Assembly: GCA_029339195.1 (NCBI GenBank)
Contig: JAPTJF010000348.1
Span: 1-64,000, forward strand
Length of the DNA stretch: 64,000 nucleotides
From: Micractinium sp. NFX-FRZ
Taxonomy: Eukaryota; Chlorophyta; Trebouxiophyceae; Chlorellales; Chlorellaceae
Reading direction: 5' to 3'
In this document: positions 33,743-42,396 of the stretch, piece by piece
Layout: each line of letters opens with the position of its first letter
Numbering within the stretch: position 1 is the stretch's first letter
Position numbers and translations under genes: made by a program
The notes under the pieces: model-generated
Database searches by the model: none
Told to the model about the DNA's origin: nothing
Seen by the model: the letters and a program-made list of their open reading frames with translations, nothing else

Positions 33743-35868
33743 CTTGTTTACTGGAGGCGCCACGTCAGTTGCTCCCAACATGCTGCTCATGCGCGCAGGC
33801 AGGACCGCGGGACAGACGTCGCCGGTGTGCCTCAACCGCCGACCTGCCAGCATGCTGCTCATCCCCCCGCTGCTCCGCCCAAGCCCTGCTGTCCCCGCTG
33901 CTCTGTCAAACACATTCACACACACAGCACCACTGCCACCCTCCCTCCCCCCGCTGTGCAGATGGAGCGGGAGGGCCACAAGTGCACGTCCATCGAGGGC
34001 GGGATGGACAAGCAGGCGCGGGACAAGGTGGTCCGGGAGTTCAGGTGGGCGGGTGGGTGGGCGGGCGGGGCCTTTGTGTTGAGACAGTAGCATGAGGTGT
34101 TAACGGCCAGGAATTGCAAGGTGGGCCAGGAGGTGCAGGGTGGGTGGTGCCAGTAGGCATGAAATGTAGGAGGCGACGTGTAAAGGGTCTTTTTTGAAAA
34201 GCGAGCTTGGTGGGTGTGCTGAGGGGTGCACCCGGCTGCAGAGTGCCACCCCTCCACCGCCCCCCCCGCCCCTCCCGTTCTCCACCCCCGCCACACCACC
34301 TCACACACACACACACACACGCACACCACCTCACCCCGCAGGGAGGGCACCACCAAGATCCTCATCTCCACCGACGTCCTCTCACGCGGCTTTGACGTCA
34401 CGCAGGTGCAACGGGGGCGGGGCGGGGCGGGGGGGGGCATCGTGTTAGTGGGGGCTAGCGCATCTTCACTGCCTGCCTGCATCAACCACTGCCTGCACCA
34501 TTGCCTGCACCACTGCCTGCACCGCTTCATTGCAAGCATGCCTCACATCCCCACGGGCTCTAGTCAAATCCACGCCGCCGCCCAAACACTCCGCTGGCGC
34601 GGTGCGGAGTCGTAGGCAGCCCAGAGCAAGCAGCGAAGGCCTGTACCTGGCAGCCCTGCCCCCCCTCTCTCACACGCTGAGCTGAGCGCTGGCAGTGGCT
34701 CTGAGTTGTGGCCCCGCACAATCTCTTTCATCACATCCTGTGTGCTCACGTGCATGCTCAGCTGCTGCACTCTGTGCACCTCTGCCGTTTCCACACTTGC
34801 CCTCCCCACTGTCGATAAAACCAAGAAAACACCCCACCCCCCACGCGCACGCCGTCTCCCTTGTACTCACAAATAGGGGCCACCTCCACCTCGGCCCTCA
34901 TCCCCATGCCTGGATCCACACACAGGTCGCCCTGGGCATGCACTGCCATGTTCTCGTGCCAACCTGCGCACCCCCGCACCCAACACATGTTCCCGCTCCT
35001 GTTGTTCTCCTTCCCGTAATCTGCCCAGGTCACGCTGGTGATCAACTACGACGTGCCCGTGGAGCGCGACCTGCGCACCCCCGCCTTTGAGACGTACCTG
35101 CACCGCATCGGGCGCAGCGGGCGGTTTGGGCGCAAGGGCGCCGCCTTCAACCTGGTCACCGGCGAGTCGGTGAGCGGGGGCGGCTGGGTGGGTGGCTGGG
35201 TGGCCGTACATGCACGTGGTGTTGGGGGACCGCGGGGGTGTCTGGAAGGGTCGGATCTTGGGGTTAGGGGGTGCTTTGTGCGTGATACGCTGTGTTGTGG
35301 CTCTGCTCAAGCCAGCAATGCTGGGCACTCCACGCTTCATCTGGAGTGCCTCCGCTGCCTGCCTCCGCGCGGCCTGCCTCCCACACCTGCCACCCCTACT
35401 GACCGCCCACCTGCAGGAGCGGCGCGTGGTCGACGAGATCCAGGCATACTTCAAGCACGACATCCCCGGTAAGGCGCGGGGGCCTGCATGTTGCCTGTCC
35501 GCAGCTTGGGGCTGGAGCTTGCGTGCATGTGTGTAGGGATGGGCGGGGTGGGGGCGAGGCACAGGCGTTGCCCGGCGTCCTCAGCCTTGCAACGAGTGGC
35601 CTGTTGCAGCAATGGGATGTGCTCACCTCACTGTGTGATGCCTCTGCCTCTGACCCTGACTTCCTACCCCCGCCGTCACCCCTCCTGGCCCCGCCCCTGC
35701 CCTGCTTGCGCCCTGCCCCATCCACACCACACAGCAACCCATCCCGGTCCCCTGCCCCCGCCCTCCCCTCCCCTCCCTCCACGCCCCCCTCCACCCGCAG
35801 AGGTGCCGTACGACGACGAGGACAAGTTTGTGGATGTGCTGAGGAAGGCGGGGCTCACGGATGGATGA
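28227..35868 (+). CDS. DBP5: DEAD-box ATP-dependent RNA helicase DBP5/LOS4 (DDX19 family)
   Basis: RNA helicase that remodels mRNPs at the cytoplasmic face of the nuclear pore during mRNA export (plant LOS4/RH38). Nineteen exons close in frame to 520 aa: 28227-28235, 28446-28557, 28878-28987, 29342-29465, 29677-29765, 30004-30138, 30417-30492, 30895-30962, 31337-31444, 31792-31860, 32085-32159, 32433-32486, 32850-32906, 33600-33668, 33962-34044, 34342-34405, 35029-35169, 35417-35468, 35801-35868. Exon 1 codes only MAT. The N-terminus has SWADE, a Gln run and an Asp run. Motifs in order: FERPSRIQ (Q region), AHNGSGKT (about 167-174), [12 protein letters not shown] (270-273), [40 protein letters not shown]. 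All catalytic motifs are intact. Introns hold a 48-base G run, several exon-edge copies and simple repeats. Confidence 0.96.
29528..29580 (+). repeat. Degenerate copy of DBP5 exon 5 5' end plus acceptor
   Basis: The copy resembles 29668-29720, including the CCCTGCAG acceptor and the exon start (core GAGCTGGGGCTGAGCCAGGA, with small indels). It lies upstream of the exon, in intron 4. Confidence 0.8.
29778..29825 (+). repeat. Homopolymer of 48 guanines
   Basis: An uninterrupted G run, preceded by a short TG repeat, starting 13 bases after the donor of DBP5 intron 5. It could form G-quadruplexes in DNA and in the pre-mRNA. The exact length may be a sequencing or assembly artefact. Confidence 0.9.
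30566..30590 (+). repeat. Copy of DBP5 exon 7 3' end plus donor
   Basis: Matches 30479-30503 at 24 of 25 bases, including the GTGAGTGAG donor. It lies 74 bases into intron 7. Confidence 0.8.
31488..31512 (+). repeat. Copy of DBP5 exon 9 3' end plus donor
   Basis: CTCAAGGTGGGC occurs at the real exon 9 end (around 31438-31449) and again near 31493-31504. A more diverged third version lies near 31535. Confidence 0.55.
32677..32800 (+). repeat. Possible degenerate copies of DBP5 exon 13 5' end
   Basis: Segments starting near 32677 and 32755 resemble the acceptor and start of exon 13 at 32846-32890 (CAGGTGTGCCCCCAGGGGCA). Identity is low, so this is tentative. Confidence 0.35.
33711..33742 (+). 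repeat. CCTG tetranucleotide microsatellite
   Basis: Eight exact CCTG units in DBP5 intron 14. Confidence 0.9.
34302..34320 (+). repeat. CA dinucleotide microsatellite
   Basis: About nine CA units near the 3' end of DBP5 intron 15, just before the exon 16 acceptor. Confidence 0.85.
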
Positions 35869-36263
35869 GAGGAGGGGCAACAGTGCCCGAGGCACCGCCC
35901 TGCTGTGGCTCTTGAGGCTACTGCGGGAGGGGCGGAGCGGGCACACCTTGCTGCCGGCTGTGCTTTCATGCATGCCTCTCCGCCTGACTCTTGCTGCCGT
36001 CCTGCAATAAGCACGTTATGTAATATGCGTGTAACGAGAATCAGCCAGGGCCCACACGAGGGCTTCACTGAAGTAGTGTGCACATGGACTGAGGGTACCG
36101 GTGCACAGCGGCAACAGAGGCGGTGGCCAGCTCAGCGCCGCCGCCGCCCACAAACTCGTCCATGCATGCATGGCTTGCGCTGGCCTGAGAGAAATATAAT
36201 CTAATTGTGCGCAAGCTCAGCGCTGCAAACAAACGTTGCACCCAAGCAGCAGCGAGTTCCGCC
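35869..36263. other. Intergenic region between tandem plus-strand genes
   Basis: DBP5 3' UTR with TGTAA at 36019-36023 and again at 36030-36034, then the promoter and 5' UTR of the rRNA dimethyltransferase gene. No coding exon seen. Confidence 0.5.
36019..36034 (+). terminator. Two TGTAA polyadenylation motifs of DBP5
   Basis: TGTAA at 36019-36023 and 36030-36034, about 150-165 nt after the DBP5 stop. Confidence 0.55.
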
Positions 36264-39254
36264 ATGGCGGCAGCTCTCGGTGCCTGCCAGCCTGCAGCGC
36301 TGCGCCGCAGCTCATGGGCACCGCATCACCATACTCGACAGCGGAGGACAGCGGCCGTGCGAGCGCTGCAGCCCGATGCGCAGCAGCAGCAGGACGAGGC
36401 CCGCCCCACGCAGCTACCGCTGCCGCCGCCGCCGCCCGCTGTGGGCTGGCTGTGGGACAACAAGAAGGGGGCAGCCCACACGCGCCGCCGCCTGCAGGAG
36501 CAGAATCTGCGCCCAAAGAAGTGAGTGCTTGCGACCAGGGCATGGCAGGTCGCCCAGCAGCTGTGGCGCTGCAGCCGCCCCGCCCGGCCCGGCCTGCCCG
36601 CCTGCCCCATCGCACCCACCCTCTCCCCACTACTGCAGTGCTCACATCCCACTCCCCTGCACTCTTGCAATGTGATGCAGGTCCCTGGGCCAGAACTTCA
36701 TGCTGGATGACGGGGTGCTGGCAAACATTGTGGATGCGGCGGGCGTGCAGCCGGGGGACTTGGTGCTCGAGATTGGGCCCGGTGGGTACCGTGTGCGTGG
36801 GTGGCCGGCGGAATGGGAGGCGTGTGGGGCTGGGCAGGGCCGCATGGCCTGGGGAGTTGGGAGCGGGAGATGCGGTGCAGCGCGCATGCCAGCGCATGGG
36901 GGGATGCGGCAGGCCGGGAAGGGTCGGCGGTCTGGCCCCAGGGGCGGCCATTGCCCGCCTTGACTGCTCTGCTTGCTTGCGTAGGCTTTCTGTCTGTTGT
37001 CCTGCAAGGAATCCTGCGACACATGCTGCACACCGTGTGCCCACCCGGAGCCCGGGGCCAGTCGCACAAACCATACTTCTGCCCGCACCTGATGCAGGCA
37101 CGGGCAACCTGACGCGGCACCTGCTGGCGGCGGGGGCGCTGGTGACTGCGGTGGAGAAGGACTATGCCCTCAGCGAGCAGCTGCAGGCGGAGTTTGAGGG
37201 GGTGAGTTAGACAGAGGGACACAGGGACACACACACATGCAGCTGTGGCCATGCTCCGCCCTCCCACCTGTGCATGCCGTGCCCGCTTTGCTCCGCCACC
37301 TGTCGCCCGCCTCCCCTGCACTCACACCCACACCCCACACCCGTCGGGCACTGCAGTTCTTCCCAGCTTTCTAGCAGCTCCCTGTAGTTTCTTTGCCTGC
37401 ATATGCTTCTTTTTCACCCACCAGGTTACAGAAGTGAGCTCCGTGTCCCATCCCACCTGCCCTGTCACCTTTACCCCCATTCAGGTGCCCGAGTTCCGCC
37501 TGGTTGTGGGCGACGTCCTGCGCCAGGACCCCGCACTCCTGCTGGCGGGCATGTGGCGGCACCCACAGCAGCTGGCGCAGCAGGCGCAGCAGGCACAGCA
37601 GCAGCAGCAGCAAGAGGGGGGGACGGCGGAACAAGAGGGCAACGAGGAAAGCGGGGAGCAGCAGGAGCGGCAGCAGCAGCCGGGGGCGCAGCAGGGCCCC
37701 GCCGCCGCCTCTAGCAGCGGCAACCTTGGAGCGGGTGCAGCCGGCCCCACCGTCAAGGTTGTGGCCAATCTGCCATACTACATCACCAAGGACTGCCTCC
37801 TGCAGTGGCTGCCCCTGGGGGGGGCCGTGTCTTCCATCTACTTCATGCTGCAGGTAGGGGGCGGGAGGGGTGGGGGGAGGGTGGGGGTCAGCTGCAGGTG
37901 CCTGGCACGGGGGCCGCGATGGGATGTTGTATGGCGGAGGGGGGCGGGGAGCAGTGTCTTCCAGGTACTTCATGCTGCAGGTGGAGGGGAGGGAGGGGGC
38001 CCAGGGGACAGGGCGGGTGAAGGGGTGGGGCGGCTGCCGGCTGCGACGTGACGGCGAAGGCAGGGGACGCATGTGCCAGCCCAGCCCAGCCCAGCGAGCC
38101 CTGAGCGTGCAATGCTGCTGCCGGGCACCCGAGTGCCCCTCGCCACATCACAGAATCACCCCTTCCGCCGACCTCTTTGCCTATCTGCAGGACGAGGTGG
38201 GGGTGCGGCTGACGCAGCGCGACCCGGGCGGCGCCGACTGGAGGGTCATGAACCTGCTGACACAGTACTACTCCCGCCCCTCCTACCTGTGAGTGCTGGG
38301 CCGCTTTCACCCCCTCTTTACTTGAGGGCCGGCTTGCAAGCGTGCATTGCGAGGCAGCAGTGGCGGCAGCCCAATCAATGCAAAACCCCGTTTTACCGCC
38401 CCTTGTTCTGGGGCCAGCGTGCGCAGGCAGCAGGGCAGGCGGCCATGCATCAGCTCACCCACCCACCTGAGCGCCCCTTCCCTCTCCCACGTTCAAGATT
38501 GGCCCATCCTTTCAATTGCGACCCCGTTTTACCGCCCCTCTTGCCCGCCCTCCCCTCACAGGTTCAAAATCGACCGCCTCAAGTACCTGCCTCCCCCCAA
38601 GGTGCACGGCGCCGTGGTGGCCTTTGAGCTCACCCCGCCAGCACAGCGGCTGGAGGTGCCCGAGGAGGCCGACTTCATACGGCTGGTGAGGGAGGCTGCC
38701 TTATGTGTGGGTCCTCCCCCCTCTCACCCAGCTGGGTGGCCAGGGTGTCCGTGGTGCAGGGTGTGGTGTGGCACGTGGTGTGGCTGGGGCGTCTGCTCCC
38801 CTGCCTCACATGCCCCTGCCCCTCGTGAATCCCGACTGCCCCACATGTGCCTCCTTCCCCCTATCCCTGCGTCTCCCTCCCCCCTCGCCTTCCCCAGCTC
38901 ATCATTCTGCCAGCAGGCTCACCGCAGCACACTCAGCGATTCGACAAACCCACGTGCCCTCCCTTGTCCCCCCGCTTCCCCCCGCAGCTCAAGAAGGCGT
39001 TCAGCCAGCGGCGCAAGGTGATGCGCAACGCGCTGCGCCCGCTGTGGGAGCCCGCTGACGTGGCGGCTGCCCTGTCAGCGGTGGAGCTGAACGAGGACGC
39101 ACGCGCCCAGGACCTCACGCTCCAAGAATTTGGGAAGCTGGCTTGGCAGCTGCAGGCGCAGGAGGAGGGGCGGCAGGGGGCTGACCGTGCAGCGGCAGCG
39201 GGCGAGGGGCAGCAAGCGGGCGGCGAGGCGGGCGGTGAGGGAGAGCAGGATTGA
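36264..39254 (+). CDS. ksgA: Organellar rRNA adenine dimethyltransferase (KsgA/PFC1 type)
   Basis: SAM-dependent enzyme that dimethylates two adjacent adenines near the 3' end of small-subunit rRNA; the N-terminal extension points to a plastid (PFC1) or mitochondrial version. Seven exons close in frame to 439 aa: 36264-36520, 36681-36781, 37098-37201, 37485-37853, 38191-38288, 38562-38685, 38988-39254. Motifs: [27 protein letters not shown] (SAM binding), [16 protein letters not shown], catalytic NLPYYI (about 249-254), IYFMLQDEV, and [10 protein letters not shown] plus [12 protein letters not shown] in the C-terminal domain. A Gln/Glu/Gly-rich insert of about 60 residues sits between VVGDVL and NLPYY, where bacterial KsgA has only a short loop. 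Intron 4 contains a copy of the exon 4 end. Confidence 0.94.
37954..37988 (+). repeat. Copy of KsgA exon 4 3' end plus donor
   Basis: The segment resembles 37827-37860 (GTGTCTTCC...CTTCATGCTGCAGGT) with few differences. It lies about 100 bases into the downstream intron and provides a second plausible 5' splice site. Confidence 0.78.
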
Positions 39255-39510
39255 GGCGCGCACGGCCCCTGGAGGCGGGGCAGCGGGGCTGGGTGACTGG
39301 CAGGCAAGCCTGCAGCTGGGTCTGCCTTGCGCCGCGGCAAGCATTGCGTGCCAGTCCGTGTGCCCGCCCCGCCTGCCCACCTCTGACTGGCACGTGTCAC
39401 ATTTCTCTGAGCAACTGGACTTGTAGCTCGCCCAGGAGCCGCAGCTTGCCATAGCATCGCCTCCTGGCTTGCCCCTGCCTCGTCTACCTCATGGGACAGA
39501 CATGCACATC

Positions 39511-39515
39511 TGTAA
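39511..39515 (+). terminator. TGTAA polyadenylation motif of the KsgA gene
   Basis: TGTAA 257 nt after the stop codon of the rRNA dimethyltransferase gene. Confidence 0.5.
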
Positions 39516-39694
39516 CCATGGTCAACTGTCACAGCTTCTTGCAAGCGCCGGTGAAGGTGGCTGATCAAGAGCAGGCTGCTGGGCGCTGGTACACCTGGCA
39601 TCTCAGCTGCACGGGCCGAAGCTCACTCCTGCCGCCTGGCACAGGCGGGCAGTCGGGCATGACGCGCATCCACATTCTAGCAATAAGCGCATTA

Positions 39695-39722
39695 TAAGCT
39701 GAATGGAGAACCATTCAGCTTA
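39695..39722. repeat. Perfect 12-bp hairpin with 4-base loop
   Basis: TAAGCTGAATGG, loop AGAA, then CCATTCAGCTTA. It lies between two convergent genes and overlaps a minus-strand TGTAA, so it may mark a 3' end. Confidence 0.8.
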
Positions 39723-40757
39723 CACTCCCAACCTCGGCAGCGTTCCGACCCCCCTGCCCCCCAAACTTGCCCCCCTCCTTCTGGCTGCCTCTCGCTGGCT
39801 CAGGTTCTGCTGGGCTGGCTTGAAGCGGCCTTACAGTCTGGCTCCGATTAATGAGGTGACTGTCAGGGCGAGAGGGTGGGTAAGGGGTTCAGGCGAGGGG
39901 ACGGCATGCGTTTGGGGGCGTGCGTAGAGCGGGCGGCTCGCGCCTGCCAGTGCGGGCGCGGGGCCGGGCTGCCCAGGCAGAGCAGGAATTGAGGCACTTT
40001 TGAAAACTTGGGGGGCACACACAAAAAGAGGGACCGGTGGATCCGGCACAGAGGCACTGTCACTGAAATTTCGGAGGGGGCTGAAGGCAAATCGGCGGTC
40101 TCAGTAAGTGAGGATGGCACATACGCGCAGGAAAGGTCAGTGGCTTGCAGCTTGGGAGGTCGGCACGGGGAGGCAAGAGGTCTTGGGTCTGGCAATAAAA
40201 AGCAGAAGAACATGAGCTGGGTGGGGCGCGGTGTAAACAGCGACGGGTTGCCATGTGGCACCCCCGTATAGAGCAGGGACCGGGTGTGAGTTGCGTACGG
40301 CAAGGTTGCAGGCACTCTGAAAGACGTGGGGAGGGGGGAGGTAAAGAAGGGGAGCGCTCGCTGAACGGGCATGGAGTGTCGCTCTCTGAAGGCGGACCGT
40401 GAGAATGAATGCGCTGTGGCAAAAAGGGCTCCACGGCAGCCGGCACGCGCCCGTGGGCGCGCGCGGTAGTCGGGGCGGGGGCGGGCCGGAGCGGGGGTCA
40501 AGGGTGCGAAAAACTGTGGATGCAGCATGAAGGGTGGTCAGAGGGCAGAGGTTTCCAGGGTCAGGATGGGTGCGCGATGGCCCAGGGGGCTAACGGGCAT
40601 GGGGGTGTTGGGTGATGTGAGCAAATCTCGGGCCAAGGGCTCGCAGCTGGCCTGTCCAATGAGAGGGGAGAGGGGCGCTGAAAGCGGGAGAGGCGTGAGG
40701 TGTGCCACGGAGCGCTGCAGGCTCCATGGGTGCGCCGCTCGTGCGTGCTTTGCACAC

Positions 40758-41137
40758 TCACAGGGACGCCACAATAAAGTCAGAGGGCTGGGGGGCCGGC
40801 TGCTTGGCGGGGGCGGGGGCCTGGAGGAGCTGAGGGTCGGCGGTGGAGTGGGAGGGCGCCTGATACGGCACCGCCGCATGGTCCCAGCTGCCGGCGTAAG
40901 TCATGCCGCATGTCGGCTGGCGCGCCACAGCGGCGCAGCTCTCTGCGATGGAGAAGAGGGAGGGCAGGGTGGGCTCAGAGAGGAGGGGCCAGCTAGGTGG
41001 GTGCTCCCTCATGGCAGTCACGTGATGGCTACCCCTGCCGGCGGCAGCGCCTGCTCACCGTTGCCGGCCTCAGTCTCGCACAGGTGGCCCGCGAGCATCG
41101 CAATGCGGCGGTTGGCAGAGCGGTTGAAGGACGCCAT
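40758..41137 (-). CDS. Small protein with a PTS2-like peroxisomal signal
   Basis: Two exons (41137-41059 and 40942-40758) close in frame to 87 aa. The N-terminus MASFNRSANRRIAMLAGHL contains R11-I-x5-H-L19, a match to the PTS2 consensus R-(L/I/V)-x5-(H/Q)-(L/A) at the usual distance from the start. The rest (SCAAVARQPTCGMTYAGSWD, then a Pro/Ala/Gln-rich tail ending SDFIVASL) matches no family I know. The start resembles that of peroxisomal malate dehydrogenase or thiolase precursors, but no enzyme domain follows. It could be a genuine small peroxisomal protein or a remnant of a PTS2 enzyme. The intron has GTGAGC and CGCAG ends and conserves the frame. Confidence 0.55.
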
Positions 41138-42396
41138 GGCAAAAACGTGAGTGTTGGGGTGGGTCCAGGAGTGTCGGGGAGGCTGGATGGCGGGTCAACT
41201 GGTGCGGAGGAGGTGCGCGAGTGCAGAATGAGCCTTGCAAGCGCAGATCGCGGGCTTTGGGGGAGCGCCGCCGCCAGGGACCGCGCCAGCTGGCCTGCAG
41301 GTCAGCATGAGGGTGATCGGCTTTCTTATGGCAAGCGCGTGTTTGGGCCACTACATAGCTCCATCTACGGCATGGCTCGCCTGTCAGCGCCCCGGGCAGC
41401 CTGTAGGACCCCTAATAGTCCAGGCTGCGAGGTGGCGCTGGGGTTCACCCACACCCAGCGCCGTCCGAACGGGTGTGGCACACATGCCGCCAAGCAGCAG
41501 CCTAAATGGCGTCATGTGCCAGCTCGTTCATACCTTTGATCGCACATGTTCTAGGCTGGCAGCAGTAGGCTGACTGCACCAACGCAAGTGAGCACACCTT
41601 AGTAATAGGAGAGAAGCCTCGCCCTTCACCGGCACGCAGCTGCCGCCCCGAGCGTGCATCCGCTTGCTTGCTTGGGCTTACAGACTGCGCTACTGCAGCG
41701 CCACTCCACACTTCCTGGGCTTGACAGCACGCTTACATGCTTTGAGGTGGGACGACAGCAACTGCCGCGCCCCAGAATGCAAGCCAGGGGCAAGGGGGGC
41801 AAGGAAAGCAAAACACCTTGTGCTGAGGGGCTCCGGCGCGCTGCTTGTTAGGAAAGCGAGGCAGGCAACGCACACGCTGAGGGCGGGCAGGCGACACGCA
41901 TGAGCATGCTGCTGTGTCAAAAAGAAGGTAGGAAGTCAAAAGATGGGATGCCTTGCAGGCCACGCGAGCGTGGATCTGGCGCCACTCAGCAGGTGGCATG
42001 CTAGGCACACCAGGCACCGATGAGAAGGGGGGAGGCAGAGCATTTGGGTGAGTTGAGCGTGTGTGAAGGGTGCGTCATGGGACTTGTGGGAGTGGTGCGG
42101 CACGCTGAAGTGACACCCAAGTGGAGGGGAAGCAGGCAGGCTGGAATGTCTTGAGGCCGCGGGGTGTTCACCATGCCTGCCCGGCCCAGACATCAGATGT
42201 GCGGGCAGTCGACAGGGCAGCTCCTGGGGCGGGAGGAGCAGCGCCATGCCTGCCCGCCTTCTTCGTCGACTCTTCAGCAGCCCGACCCTGGGCTGGGCTG
42301 GCCGGCGCTCCTCCCTGTTGTCTTCACTGCCCACACAGCCTCACGCCGCCTTGCCCCGGGCCAGCACTCGGTTGCTGTACACCGGCCAGCCGCGGC
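41138..42396. other. Intergenic region between tandem minus-strand genes
   Basis: Contains the translocator 3' UTR with minus-strand TGTAA at 41737-41733 and 41682-41678, followed by the promoter and 5' UTR of the small PTS2 protein gene. No coding exon seen. Confidence 0.5.
41733..41737 (-). terminator. TGTAA polyadenylation motif of the translocator gene
   Basis: Minus-strand TGTAA about 660 nt after the translocator stop; a second one lies at 41682-41678. Confidence 0.4.

Larger units (their letters stand above)
39255..40757. other. Convergent 3' region
   Basis: About 1.5 kb between the rRNA dimethyltransferase (+) and the PTS2 protein gene (-). It holds TGTAA (+) at 39511-39515, a 12-bp hairpin at 39695-39722 with an overlapping minus-strand TGTAA at 39724-39720, and another minus-strand TGTAA near 39832. 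The rest is GC-rich and without a convincing exon. Confidence 0.5.
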
